64,000 nucleotides of DNA from Alloactinosynnema sp. L-07 (GTDB taxonomy: Bacteria; Actinomycetota; Actinomycetes; Mycobacteriales; Pseudonocardiaceae), in contig NZ_LN850107.1 of assembly GCF_900070365.1 (NCBI RefSeq), positions 5,270,001 through 5,334,000 on the forward strand, written 5' to 3'. Positions 55,689 to 64,000 of the stretch are shown piece after piece (position 1 is the stretch's first letter; each line of letters opens with the position of its first letter). Made by a program: the position numbers and the translations under genes. The notes under the pieces are model-generated. The model was not told where the DNA came from and made no database searches. It saw only the letters and a list, made by a program, of their open reading frames with translations.

Positions 55689-57365
55689 CTAGCCGACCGC
55701 TTCAGCCACCGCGTCGCGGAGGCGGGCGTGGGTCGCGCGCAAATGGCTTCGGTCGGTGCGGACCTCGATCACCCGTAGGCCGGGAGCCGGAGACAGTGCC
55801 TTCTCGAACGTCGTCGGGGAGTCGGCGAGGGTGTGGGGGACGTGGAAGCCCGCGCAGAGTCGGGCGAGGTCAGCGCCATGGGGGGTGCCGAAGACTCGCT
55901 CGAAGCTGGTGGCGTGTTCGGGGGCGCCCTGTTCGAGCAGGGAGAAGATGCCGCCGCCGTCGTCGTTCAGGACTACGACGGTGAGGTCGGGGCGCTGTTC
56001 GGCGGGGCCGATGAGCAGGGCGTTGAGGTCGTGCAGGAACGTCAGGTCGCCGACCAGGGCGTAGGTCGGGGTGGCCGAGCCGATGGCGATGCCCGCGGCG
56101 GTGGAGACGTTGCCGTCGATGCCCGCGACGCCGCGGTTGGCGTGGATGGTGAGGTCGGCGCGGGGGTCGGCGGCGATGTCGACGTCGCGGACCGGGTTGG
56201 AGGAGCCGAGGAAGAGGGTGGCGCCGGTGGGCAGGGCGGCGACCAGGTCGCGGGCGATGTGGGCGCCGGTGGGCCAGCCGTGCTGGTCGAGCACGGTGTC
56301 GACGGCGTCGGCGGCGGCTTCCTCGGCGGTGCGCCAGCCCGCGAGCCAGGCCGGGTCGTGGTCGGTTACGTGGGCGAGGTCGTCCTCGTCCAGCCAGCCG
56401 CGCACGTGGGTGGCCACATACTGCGGATCTGTCCACTGTGGATGGTCGCCGATGCCGTACACCGCCACTCGGTCCATCAGCCCGCGCACCCCGCGCGACA
56501 GGGTCGGGCGGCCGACGACGATGACGGCGTCCGGCCGGAGGTGTTCGGGGAGGGCGCCGCCGCCCAGCAGGAGCGGCCCCCGGCGCAGGACGTGGGCGCC
56601 GCTCACCACGGCCGCCGCGGCGCCGACGGGCTCGGCGATGACGGGCCAGCCCACCTTCGCCGCGACCCCGGCCGCCGCCAGCGCGCGGGCCGGGTCGCCG
56701 CTGCCGACGACCATGAGGGACCGGGCGGGCAGCGGGAAGTCGACGCGGTTGCCGGGGACCGTTCGCGCGGCCGACGAGGTGGTCCAGCGGGCACCGTCGG
56801 GGCGGCCGTCGAGGCTGTCGGGCCAGGGGGCGACGTCGGTCGGCACCAAGGGTTCGCGGAACGGGATGTTGAGCTGGACCGGGCGACCGGTCTCGGCGCG
56901 GGCAACCCCGCGGCACACCAGCCCCCGCCACACCGGGTTGAGCCCGGCGCGCGCCTCGGCGACCGGGAAGTCGACCGCGACGGCGGAGCTGCCGAAGATG
57001 TTGCGCTGGTCGATGGTCTGGTTGGCGCCGGTGCCGTGCAGCTCCGGGGGGCGGTCGGCGGTGAGCAGGAGCAGGCCGACGCCGGAGTGGTGGGCTTCGA
57101 GGACCGCCGGGTGCAGATTGGCGACGGCGGTGCCGGAGGTGCAGACGACAGCCGCCGGCCTGCCGGTGGCCCGGCCGAGCCCGAGCGCGAGGAACGCGGC
57201 GGACCGCTCGTCCACGCGGACATGCAGGGTGATCCGACCTTCGGCCTTGTGCAGCGCGAGCAACAGCGCGGCGTCGCGGGAGCCGGGACAGAGGACGACG
57301 TGGCGGATGTCGTTGCGGATCAACTCGTCGACGATGACGGTGGCCATCGCGGTGGACGGGTTCAC
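55689..57365 (-). CDS. menD: 2-succinyl-5-enolpyruvyl-6-hydroxy-3-cyclohexene-1-carboxylate synthase
   Basis: 558 residues, GTG 57365 (NPSTAMATVIVDELIRN). Thiamine-diphosphate enzyme that joins isochorismate and 2-oxoglutarate early in menaquinone synthesis. CPGSRDAALLLALHK (about 24), ERSAAFLALGLGRATGRPAAVVCTSGTAVANLHPAV (about 52-86), GTGANQTIDQRNIF (about 110) and the cofactor motif GDLTFLHDLNALLIG (about 435). No menF, menH or menC nearby in the window. Normal length. Confidence 0.94.
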   Translation of the reverse strand: MNPSTAMATVIVDELIRNDIRHVVLCPGSRDAALLLALHKAEGRITLHVRVDERSAAFLALGLGRATGRPAAVVCTSGTAVANLHPAVLEAHHSGVGLLLLTADRPPELHGTGANQTIDQRNIFGSSAVAVDFPVAEARAGLNPVWRGLVCRGVARAETGRPVQLNIPFREPLVPTDVAPWPDSLDGRPDGARWTTSSAARTVPGNRVDFPLPARSLMVVGSGDPARALAAAGVAAKVGWPVIAEPVGAAAAVVSGAHVLRRGPLLLGGGALPEHLRPDAVIVVGRPTLSRGVRGLMDRVAVYGIGDHPQWTDPQYVATHVRGWLDEDDLAHVTDHDPAWLAGWRTAEEAAADAVDTVLDQHGWPTGAHIARDLVAALPTGATLFLGSSNPVRDVDIAADPRADLTIHANRGVAGIDGNVSTAAGIAIGSATPTYALVGDLTFLHDLNALLIGPAEQRPDLTVVVLNDDGGGIFSLLEQGAPEHATSFERVFGTPHGADLARLCAGFHVPHTLADSPTTFEKALSPAPGLRVIEVRTDRSHLRATHARLRDAVAEAVG

Positions 57366-57459
57366 CAGGCGACCCTTCGGGTTTGATCGGAGGGAACGGC
57401 GGCCACGCGGTCACCGGCAAGCGCGGCCGCTCGCTGTCGCACGTGGGCCGGGCGCGCGG

Positions 57460-58776
57460 TCATGGGATCGCCAGGGTGCGTTGGGGGAACAGGACGCGGG
57501 TGCGCAGGGCCCAGCGGGCGATGGACACGCCCGCCTCGGTGAGGCCGACCCGGCGCGCGGTCCAGTCGGCGTCGAGCGCGTCCAGGGTGCGGAGTCTGCG
57601 CAGGAGCCAGGAGCCGACCTTCTCGGCGTGGGCGGCGCCCAAGGGGGCACCGTTCGGATCGGTCCACTGTTCCTCGCCCAGCACATAGGTGATCTTGCCG
57701 AAGATCCGGTCGGGGGACATCCGGTCCTCCAGCAGCAGCGCGGCGAAGGTGACCTCCTGGATCACCGCCAGCGCGGGCCGGTCGAGCGCGACGATGCCCT
57801 CGCCGACGGCCATCAGCAGCGCGTCCGGGTCGTCGACGACGGTGGCGCCGCGGTCGGTCAGCCGGAGCCTGCGGTTGTCGCGTTCGACCAGGCCAAGGTC
57901 GGAGGCCAGTTCGCGGAGCAGCCGGACCGGGGGCCAGCGGGACTCGCCGCGGCCGGTTGACGGGTTCTCGCGGCACGCGGGCATGATCGCGGCCAGGTCG
58001 GCGACGAGGTCGGTGGGCAGGTAGCCGTGGTCGGTCAGCCGGACTCCGGGGCCGCGGCACGCGTCGAGCAGGCTCTCCAGCGCGGGCAGGTCGTGGCCCT
58101 CGGCATCGGGGGCGCGGCGGACGTCCGGGCGCAGCCGGACCAGCAGCTCGCGGCGGGTCTGGCTGCCCCGGCCGCGGGTCCACGAGTCGAGCCGCTCATC
58201 GAGGAGCTTGCCGAACCAGGTGTCCGTGCCGTCGGTCTCCGGGCTCATCAGCAGCCGCATGACCAGCTCGACCCGATCGGACTCGTCGTCGCCGTCGGAC
58301 CGCAGGGTGCCCGCGTCGATGGCCTCCTCCAGCATCCGGCCCGCCGCCGCGCGCAGCGCCTGTTCGACGTCGCCCGCGCGGTCTGACCAGGTCAGCGTGG
58401 GCGTGTTGGGCGGATGGACGCCCGAGGCCCGCCACGCCTGCTCGACCAGGACCCGGTAGCGGGCGTCCTCGGCGTCGAGGATGGCGCGGGTGATCTCGCC
58501 GCGGCACAGGTCGGCGTAGCCGGTGTGGCCGAGCAGGTCGAGCAGTTCGGCGAAGGCCGCGCACGTGTCGTGGACGTCGGCGAAGGCGTCGGCGCCGTCG
58601 GGGCGGCGGGCGGCCAGCGGAAGCGTGCCCCACACCATCTGCTGGACCTCGTAGCGGGTGACCTTGGTCGGGTGCGCCGCGGTCGCGCGCATCACCTGCC
58701 AGAGGGCGTGCGCGTGTTTCGCGGCGGTGTCGTCCCGCCTGCGAATCACTTCCAGAGCCGAGTCCAGGTCGTGCAC
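57460..58776 (-). CDS. Uncharacterised protein next to menD
   Basis: 438 residues from GTG 58776 (VHDLDSALEVIRRR); the frame extends a little further upstream without a ribosome site. Mostly helical, no transmembrane segment. Three recurring helix-turn pieces near the C-terminus (LLRELASDLGLVERDNRRLRLTDRG, about 280-305; then LRRLRTLDALDADWTARRVGLTEAG, about 390-415) look like winged helix units. I cannot assign a family. It lies between menD and menB, so a regulatory or accessory role is possible. Confidence 0.5.
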   Translation of the reverse strand: MHDLDSALEVIRRRDDTAAKHAHALWQVMRATAAHPTKVTRYEVQQMVWGTLPLAARRPDGADAFADVHDTCAAFAELLDLLGHTGYADLCRGEITRAILDAEDARYRVLVEQAWRASGVHPPNTPTLTWSDRAGDVEQALRAAAGRMLEEAIDAGTLRSDGDDESDRVELVMRLLMSPETDGTDTWFGKLLDERLDSWTRGRGSQTRRELLVRLRPDVRRAPDAEGHDLPALESLLDACRGPGVRLTDHGYLPTDLVADLAAIMPACRENPSTGRGESRWPPVRLLRELASDLGLVERDNRRLRLTDRGATVVDDPDALLMAVGEGIVALDRPALAVIQEVTFAALLLEDRMSPDRIFGKITYVLGEEQWTDPNGAPLGAAHAEKVGSWLLRRLRTLDALDADWTARRVGLTEAGVSIARWALRTRVLFPQRTLAIP

Positions 58777-58847
58777 CAGCCCAGCTTTACACGCCGACCC
58801 CCAACCCCGCGAACGACTGTCCACAGGTCCGCCGGCATGCTCGGCGC

Positions 58848-59759
58848 GTGGCTGACCGCGAGGTATCCGAGTTGTTCGACCCGGCGCAGTGGCGCGAGAT
58901 CGACGGGTTCGACTTCACCGACATCACCTACCACCGCGCCGTGGACACCGGAGCCGTCCGGATCGCGTTCGACCGGCCCGAGGTCCGAAACGCCTTCCGC
59001 CCGCACACGGTGGACGAGCTGTATCGCGCACTCGACCACGCGCGGATGAGCTCCGATGTGGGCTGCGTGCTGCTCACCGGCAACGGCCCGTCGGCCAAGG
59101 ACGGCGGCTGGGCCTTCTGCAGCGGCGGTGACCAGCGCATTCGCGGCCGCACGGGCTACCAGTACGCCAGCGGCGAGACCGCCGAGACAGTCGACCCCGC
59201 CCGCGCGGGCCGCCTGCACATCCTGGAGTGCCAGCGGCTGATCCGGTTCATGCCCAAGGTCGTCATCGCCGTGGTCCCTGGCTGGGCGGCGGGCGGGGGG
59301 CACAGCCTGCACGTGACCTGCGACCTGACCCTGGCCAGCACCGAGCACGCCCGCTTCAAGCAGACCGACGCCGACGTCGGCAGCTTCGACGGCGGATTCG
59401 GCTCGGCCTACCTGGCCCGCCAGGTCGGCCAGAAGTTCGCCCGCGAGATCTTCTTCCTCGGCCGCACGTACACCGCCGAGGACATGGTCAAGATGGGCGC
59501 GGTCAACCAGGCGGTGCCACACGCGGAGCTGGAAGCGACCGCCCTGGAGTGGGCGCGGGAGATCAACGGCAAGTCGCCGACGGCGCAGCGGATGCTCAAG
59601 TACGCGTTCAACGCCATCGACGACGGGCTCGTTGGCCAGCAGATCTTCGCGGGCGAGACCACCCGGTTGGCCTACATGACCGACGAGGCCGTCGAGGGCC
59701 GCGACTCGTTCCTGGAGAAGCGCGACCCGGACTGGTCGCGCTTTCCTTATTACTACTAG
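58848..59759 (+). CDS. menB: 1,4-dihydroxy-2-naphthoyl-CoA synthase
   Basis: 303 residues, GTG 58848. Crotonase-fold enzyme that closes the ring of menaquinone. N-terminal signature IDGFDFTDITYHRA (about 20-33), FDRPEVRNAFRPHTVDEL (about 41-58), the oxyanion stretch AFCSGGDQRIRG (about 88-99), AVVPGWAAGGGHSLHVTCDLTLAS (about 142-165) and C-terminal EKRDPDWSRFPYYY, the MenB-specific end. Its TAG starts a long palindrome shared with nat. Confidence 0.96.
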   Translation: MADREVSELFDPAQWREIDGFDFTDITYHRAVDTGAVRIAFDRPEVRNAFRPHTVDELYRALDHARMSSDVGCVLLTGNGPSAKDGGWAFCSGGDQRIRGRTGYQYASGETAETVDPARAGRLHILECQRLIRFMPKVVIAVVPGWAAGGGHSLHVTCDLTLASTEHARFKQTDADVGSFDGGFGSAYLARQVGQKFAREIFFLGRTYTAEDMVKMGAVNQAVPHAELEATALEWAREINGKSPTAQRMLKYAFNAIDDGLVGQQIFAGETTRLAYMTDEAVEGRDSFLEKRDPDWSRFPYYY

Positions 59760-59920
59760 GCGGGTCCTGTGGATCACGGCAGGTGGGATTCGTGATCCGC
59801 GTGGTTCCTGGGCGTGCCGCGGGGACGGTCGCGTACTGGTTGTCCGTGGCCGTTCCCGCGGTGCGTCCAGGGGCCGCGCGGGCGCGGATAGCGCCTGCCG
59901 TGATCCACAGGACGCGCCTA
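59757..59920. repeat. Long palindrome joining the stop codons of menB and nat
   Basis: The 27-base arms 59757-59783 and 59894-59920 match at 26 of 27 positions. The first three bases of each arm (TAG on plus, TAG on minus) are the stop codons of convergent menB and nat. Inside is a second stem, CCTGGGCGTGCCGCGGGG with CCTGGACGCACCGCGGGA-type pairing across a short loop. Likely a two-way terminator; its full symmetry is unusual. Confidence 0.7.
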
Positions 59921-60778
59921 AGCGCGCGTTGCCAGGTACGCCTCGTGGTCGGCGCTCACACGCTCCCACAAGGCGGCCTTGCGGTCGGCGGAGACGTCGT
60001 GCAGCGGGAGCCGGAAGGTGTCGGCGAGCAGGTCGAAGTAGTCGGCCCTGGTGTCGAGCATGGTCTTGTCCCGGCCGGACTTGTCGGTGGTGGTGAGGAC
60101 CCGTCCGCGCAGCTCGCTGAGGCTGTCGGCGTCGCGCCGGGCGGCCGTCACGACTCGGACGAAGCCGGACTCGGACGAGGTCGACAGCCGCTCGTGCTCG
60201 GCGGTGAAGTCCTCGACCGCCGCCTCCGCCGGGGCGAAGTCCATGCCGAGGAATGACCCCTGCGGGTCATGGTCGAACCGCCACCCGGTCTCCGACGGCC
60301 GCAGCGCGAAGTCGTACGGCGCGTGGGTGAAGGCGCTCTCGACCAGGGGCACGGGCTCGTACAGCCCGTCGCCGAGGCCGGTGTCGACCAGCCACACCGC
60401 GTCGTCCAGGCCGTGGACCTCCAGGACGAGGTGGTTGCCGGTGGCCCCGCGCGGGTGCTCGGCGGTGCCCTGGACGCCGCCGACCCGCCAGTGCACGTCG
60501 AACCCGAGCCAGTCGAGCAGCGCGCCGAGGGCGCCGTTGAGGTGGTAGCAGTAGCCGCCGCGCCCGCGCGCCAGGTAGCGCACGGAGTCGATCGGATCGA
60601 TGGTGCGGGCCTCGCCGAGGGCGATCCACACCGTCTCATAAGGAACGCGCTCGACTTGCGCGCGGTGCAGAGCGCTGAGCGTCTCCAGCGTGGGTGGCGG
60701 CACCGAACGCCAGCCCAGACGCGCCAAGTACGCGTCGCGCAGCGGTTCGTTCACCTGTCGCACCCAGGGTTTCGCCAT
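59918..60778 (-). CDS. nat: Arylamine N-acetyltransferase
   Basis: 286 residues, ATG 60778. Catalytic triad visible: Cys in RGRGGYCYHLNG (about 73), His in GNHLVLEV (about 113) and Asp in LVDTGLGDG (about 131). The family acetylates arylamines using acetyl-CoA; in mycobacteria nat affects cell-wall lipid synthesis. It is 36 bases from divergent menE. Stop codon TAG lies in the palindrome shared with menB. Confidence 0.92.
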   Translation of the reverse strand: MAKPWVRQVNEPLRDAYLARLGWRSVPPPTLETLSALHRAQVERVPYETVWIALGEARTIDPIDSVRYLARGRGGYCYHLNGALGALLDWLGFDVHWRVGGVQGTAEHPRGATGNHLVLEVHGLDDAVWLVDTGLGDGLYEPVPLVESAFTHAPYDFALRPSETGWRFDHDPQGSFLGMDFAPAEAAVEDFTAEHERLSTSSESGFVRVVTAARRDADSLSELRGRVLTTTDKSGRDKTMLDTRADYFDLLADTFRLPLHDVSADRKAALWERVSADHEAYLATRA

Positions 60779-60814
60779 TGGCAGAGGCTAGGGCATGCCC
60801 CGGTGGGAGACACT

Positions 60815-61939
60815 ATGCGTATGCACCGCCTTCGAGTTCTCGATACGGACACGGTCCCCGAGCTGATCCGTGCCCTGCGCGCGGCGCTCGACGGCTCCGG
60901 CCCGGCGGTGCTGCCCCTCGGTCCTGATCAGACAGCGGACGGGATGGGCCTCGACGAACCGGTCGAACCGGACACGGCGCTGGTCGTGCGGACGTCCGGT
61001 TCGACGGGGACACCCAAGGGAGTTCTGCTGTCCGCGTCGGCTCTGCGCGCGTCGGCGACGGCGACCCACGAGCGGCTTGGCGGGCCTGGCGTGTGGCTGC
61101 TGGCGATGCCCACGTATCACATCGCGGGAATCCAGGTGCTGGTCCGCTCGATCCTCGCGGGTACGGAACCTGTTGTGCTGCAAGCGAAGAACTTCCGCCC
61201 ACGCGCCTTTGTGGAGGCCGCGTCGGACGCGCTGGGCTCCATCGGGCCGGTCTACACCTCGCTGGTGCCGACCCAGCTCACCCGAATCGTCAACGACGGC
61301 GGCGACGCGCTGGCCGCCCTGCGCTCCTTCGACGCGGTGCTGGTCGGCGGGGCGGCGGTGTCCCCGGAGATCATGGAGCGCTCGGGGGCACGCATCGTGA
61401 CCACGTATGGGATGTCGGAGACGGCGGGCGGATGCGTGTACGCCGGCGCACCGCTGTCCGGGGTCGGCGTGCGGGTGGTCGACGGCGTGATCTCGCTGCG
61501 CGGGCCGATGCTCGCCCACGGTTATCGACTTGACCCGGCGGGCACCGCGGAGTCCTTTGTGGATGGTTGGTTCCGGACGTCGGACACGGGGACGCTGGAA
61601 GGCGGTGCGCTGCGGGTCCTCGGCAGGCTGGACGACGTGATCAACACTGGCGGCGTGAAGGTCGTGGCGGCCGCGGTGGAGCGGGTGCTGACCGCGCAGC
61701 CGCGCGTCACCGACGCCTGCGTGCTCGGGCTGCCGGACCCGGAGTGGGGCCAGCGAGTCGCGGCGGCGGTGGCGGTCGGGTCCGACGGGTGGGCGAACGC
61801 GGAGTCGCTGCGGGCGGCGGTTCGGGAGGCGCTGGGACCCGCGGCGGTGCCGAAGGTGATCGCGGTGGTGGATGAACTGCCGTTGACCGGGCCGGGGAAG
61901 GTTGACCGGCTGGCGGTGGAACGCCTGTTCCCCGCCTAG
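60815..61939 (+). CDS. menE: o-Succinylbenzoate-CoA ligase
   Basis: 374 residues from ATG 60815; ATG 60821 fits the GGGAGA site equally well. Adenylating enzyme that activates o-succinylbenzoate before MenB. ATP-binding loop RTSGSTGTPKGVLLS (about 56-70), TYGMSETAGGCVYAG (about 198-212), WFRTSDTG (about 252) and the C-terminal swivel GRLDDVINTGGVKV (about 270-283), with the final catalytic Lys in TGPGKVDRLAVE (about 361). Short, as usual for actinobacterial MenE. Confidence 0.9.
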   Translation: MRMHRLRVLDTDTVPELIRALRAALDGSGPAVLPLGPDQTADGMGLDEPVEPDTALVVRTSGSTGTPKGVLLSASALRASATATHERLGGPGVWLLAMPTYHIAGIQVLVRSILAGTEPVVLQAKNFRPRAFVEAASDALGSIGPVYTSLVPTQLTRIVNDGGDALAALRSFDAVLVGGAAVSPEIMERSGARIVTTYGMSETAGGCVYAGAPLSGVGVRVVDGVISLRGPMLAHGYRLDPAGTAESFVDGWFRTSDTGTLEGGALRVLGRLDDVINTGGVKVVAAAVERVLTAQPRVTDACVLGLPDPEWGQRVAAAVAVGSDGWANAESLRAAVREALGPAAVPKVIAVVDELPLTGPGKVDRLAVERLFPA

Positions 61940-61980
61940 TGTCGTGCCAACCGACGTTCATCCCTCAGAAGGGATCCGCC

Positions 61981-62430
61981 ATGAGATTTCGTGCCGAGTT
62001 GGAGTCGACCGGCAAGACCGCCGCGGGTTTCGAGGTGCCCGAGCAGGTTGTTGAAAGCCTCGGCGGGGGCGGCCACCCCAAGGTGTCCGCCACGGTCAAC
62101 GGCTTCACGTTCCGAACCTCGATCGCCAAGATGGGCGGCCGGTTCCTCCTGGGAGTGAGCGCCGAACGGCGGGCCGCGGCAGGCATCGAAGCCGGGCAGG
62201 TCTTCGACGTCGACGTGGAACTCGACACCGCGCCCCGGGAGATCGAGGTACCCGACGACCTCTCCGCCGCGTTGGCCGCCGACGCCCAAGCCAAGGACTT
62301 CTGGGACACACTGACCCACAGCAAACAGTCGTGGCACGTCCACCAGGTGACCAGCGCCAAGAAAGTCGAGACGCGAGCCGCCCGGGTCGAGAAGTCGATC
62401 ACGATGCTTCGCGCGGGCCAGGCCCGCTGA
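61981..62430 (+). CDS. DUF1905/YdeI-like protein
   Basis: 149 residues, ATG 61981 (MRFRAELESTGKTAAGFEVPEQVVESL). First half is a DUF1905 beta-barrel domain (about 1-85; KVSATVNGFTFRTSIAKMGGRFLLGVSAERR), second half a YdeI/OmpD-associated helical part (about 90-149; LAADAQAKDFWDTLTHSKQSWHVHQVTSAKKVETRAARVEK). Function unknown; often linked to stress or osmotic adaptation in other bacteria. Starts 41 bases after menE. Confidence 0.8.
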   Translation: MRFRAELESTGKTAAGFEVPEQVVESLGGGGHPKVSATVNGFTFRTSIAKMGGRFLLGVSAERRAAAGIEAGQVFDVDVELDTAPREIEVPDDLSAALAADAQAKDFWDTLTHSKQSWHVHQVTSAKKVETRAARVEKSITMLRAGQAR

Positions 62431-62493
62431 ACGCGACGGCCGGTTCGTCCGATCATCGCTGTCCTTTCGATGATCATGCTCCACAATGGAGGT

Positions 62494-63339
62494 ATGCGAA
62501 AGCCAAAGGTGTTCGTCGCAGGCCCGGTGTCGTGGAACCGGCTGGTGTTCCTGGACCGCTTGCCCGAGGCTCGGCCGCACACCGTGTTCGCGTCGGGGCA
62601 CCGGATGGCGGTCGGCGGCACTTCCGCGGGCAAGGCGTTGAACCTGGCCTCGCTCGGCGCGGACGTCACGGTGCGGACCGTGGTGGGCGACGACGCTGCC
62701 GGGCGGGCGGTGCTCGACGTGCTCGCGCGGGCCGGGGTGGAGGTGATCGCCGAGGTGGCCGACGGCGCCACCGAGCAGCACCTCAACCTGATGGACCCGC
62801 ACGGTGGGCGGGTGTCGATCTACCTTGAGGTGCCGCGACCGCGCGCCATCAGGCACGACGAGCGGGCGGCGGCGGCACTCGCCGCGGCCGACGCGGCGGT
62901 GATCGACCTCGCCGACCACGCCCGGCCGTTGCTCGCCGCCGCGTGGGAGGCCGGGGTGCCGGTGTGGTGCGACCTGCACGACTACGACGGTGTGGCGGAC
63001 TTCCACCGCGACTTCGTGGAAGCCGCCGACCACGTGTTCCTCAACAACGACGGCTTCGTGGGCGAGAGCGCGTTGCTGCGGTTCTTGACCTCGCTCGACA
63101 AGCCCGCGGTGGCGACGCTCGGGGCCGACGGCGCGCTGGGCGTGGCCGATGGCGCCGTCCACCGCGTCCCCGCCGTGCCGATCGAGAAGATCGTGGACAC
63201 CAACGGCGCCGGGGACGCGTTCTTCTCCGGCTTCCTGATCGCCCACCTCGCGGGCGCGGACGTGCCCGCGGCGATGGCCGCCGGGGCCGATCAGGCCGCC
63301 CGCTGCCTGGGCTCACCGAACCTGGCGCCGGAGAAATGA
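62494..63339 (+). CDS. PfkB family carbohydrate kinase
   Basis: 281 residues, ATG 62494 after GGAGG. Ribokinase fold: N-terminal VAGPVSWNRLVFLD (about 6-19), GGTSAGKALNLASLGADV (about 42-59) and the catalytic DTNGAGDAFFSGF (about 231-243; base Asp). Sugar or nucleoside specificity cannot be read from sequence; adenosine, ribose and fructose-type kinases share these motifs. Convergent with the amylase gene, with a shared terminator. Confidence 0.85.
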   Translation: MRKPKVFVAGPVSWNRLVFLDRLPEARPHTVFASGHRMAVGGTSAGKALNLASLGADVTVRTVVGDDAAGRAVLDVLARAGVEVIAEVADGATEQHLNLMDPHGGRVSIYLEVPRPRAIRHDERAAAALAAADAAVIDLADHARPLLAAAWEAGVPVWCDLHDYDGVADFHRDFVEAADHVFLNNDGFVGESALLRFLTSLDKPAVATLGADGALGVADGAVHRVPAVPIEKIVDTNGAGDAFFSGFLIAHLAGADVPAAMAAGADQAARCLGSPNLAPEK

Positions 63340-63366
63340 CGGCTTGCAGAAAGAGTTTGCAAGGAA

Positions 63367-63406
63367 CCGGCGGGCGGGCAGTGCGGAGAACACGCCCGCC
63401 CGCCGG
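63367..63406. terminator. Two-way terminator between the kinase and the amylase gene
   Basis: Perfect 13-bp stem, CCGGCGGGCGGGC (63367-63379) with GCCCGCCCGCCGG (63394-63406), between stops at 63339 and 63410. Confidence 0.8.
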
Positions 63407-63409
63407 AAC

Positions 63410-64000
63410 TCACTTCAGGTACGTCCCGTCGACGCCGACCTTGCCCGGCGCGGGGTTGCCGGGAAGGTCCAGCACGTACACCCGCAGGTTGCCCTTGCCG
63501 CCCACCGACGCGGTCAGGCTGCCGCCGGTGACGACCCTCGTGTCACCGGTGACCACGTCGCGGTAGGTGCCGTTGGGGATGCCGCTGAACGTCGCCGACC
63601 CGGAGACGGTGATCAACGCGAAGCTGTCCACCGACCCGGCCGTGTAGCGGCGCTTGAACGCCATGCCGCCGGAGACGCCGTCGGTCGAGTACTGGCCCTT
63701 CTGCAGCGCGGGCACCGCCCTGCGGATCTGATTGAGCCGCTGCACGTGCTTGACCAGCGGCTTCTGCATCGTGGTCGCGACCATGCCGGACGCGGACGAC
63801 ACCACGCCGAAGTCCGAGGCGGTGATCTGCCCCGCGATCTGGTCGCCGTAGTAGGCCCGCCCGGTGGTGGCCAACGGGCACGTCGGTCCGCAGTCGATCG
63901 GCTTGCCCGCCTGGAACTCGATCTCCGAGCCGTAGTACAGCGTCGGGATGCCCCGGAACGTCCACATCAGACTCATGTTCTCCGCCCACGCGTCCGTGCC
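63410..64000 (-). CDS. Alpha-amylase family glycoside hydrolase (partial)
   Basis: C-terminal 196 residues; the start lies beyond the right edge. DAWAENMSLMWTFRGIPTLYYGSEIEF at the beginning is the end of a GH13 barrel (strand 8 area). Then an insert with two Cys (DCGPTCPLAT), and a C-terminal beta-domain (about 100-196; GMAFKRRYTAGSVDSFALIT, YRDVVTGDTRVVTGG, LRVYVLDLPGN). Probably a secreted starch or maltodextrin hydrolase, but the catalytic Asp and Glu are outside the window. Confidence 0.85.
   Translation of the reverse strand, partial: GTDAWAENMSLMWTFRGIPTLYYGSEIEFQAGKPIDCGPTCPLATTGRAYYGDQIAGQITASDFGVVSSASGMVATTMQKPLVKHVQRLNQIRRAVPALQKGQYSTDGVSGGMAFKRRYTAGSVDSFALITVSGSATFSGIPNGTYRDVVTGDTRVVTGGSLTASVGGKGNLRVYVLDLPGNPAPGKVGVDGTYLK

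Overview
The window is high-GC, densely coded DNA from an actinobacterium. The gene complement (SigE-family ECF sigma factor, arf locus, menaquinone genes, actinobacterial Nuo, GTG starts, 4-bp ATGA/GTGA gene couplings) points to Pseudonocardiales or a close relative; genus and species cannot be read from the sequence. It looks like ordinary chromosome with one recent insertion sequence. I count about 60 protein genes, one tRNA-Tyr and no CRISPR array or rRNA.

Layout. 0-9.6 kb: a winged-helix (AlkZ-like) gene cut by the left edge, an ECF sigma factor with a coupled membrane protein, a small secreted protein, tRNA-Tyr(GTA), yajQ, rmlA, htpX, a siderophore-interacting flavoreductase, a dimethylargininase-type gene divergent from an Lrp regulator, and an enoyl-CoA hydratase. 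9.6-15.7 kb: korAB (2-oxoglutarate:ferredoxin oxidoreductase) and a secreted GH89 enzyme with a ricin-type lectin tail. 15.7-20.3 kb: an arfA-arfB-arfC channel locus plus a second ArfC-like sunset-domain protein. 20.4-22.5 kb: a polyprenyl diphosphate synthase and a membrane protein. 22.5-38.3 kb: the complete 14-gene nuoA-N operon on the minus strand. 38.7-41 kb: a small accessory trio (kinase-like, GRDP-like, XRE regulator with a damaged 3' end). 41-48.4 kb: menJ-type reductase, two DUF4328 proteins, menG, two GT4 glycosyltransferases (the first mgtA-like) and an inositol monophosphatase. 48.4-50.0 kb: a long palindrome and an intact IS3-family element. 50.1-53.8 kb: paaABCDE. 53.9-63.3 kb: DUF3592 protein, secreted hydrolase, menD, an unknown gene, menB, arylamine N-acetyltransferase, menE, a DUF1905/YdeI protein and a PfkB kinase. 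The right edge cuts an alpha-amylase-family gene.

How it fits together. The core is a respiratory module: KorAB and the Paa pathway supply reductant or acyl-CoA; complex I passes electrons to menaquinone; menB, menD, menE, menG, a polyprenyl synthase and a menJ-type reductase build, methylate and partly saturate that quinone. Perfect or near-perfect Rex (NADH/NAD+ sensor) operators lie in front of nuoA and menJ, suggesting that complex I and quinone tailoring share redox control. From memory, htpX, grcC1, menJ, menG, mgtA, a DUF3592 protein and menD are also neighbours in Mycobacterium tuberculosis (Rv0555-Rv0563), so this appears to be an old neighbourhood into which nuo, arf, kor and paa are interleaved here.

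The least ordinary items are non-coding: a 164-bp palindrome whose two ends are the stop codons of convergent menB and nat; a second long palindrome abutting the IS; a nested inverted repeat before korA; paired GRTGTTACACC sites before paaA; and tandem-duplication scars at nuoL/nuoM and behind the kinase-like gene.
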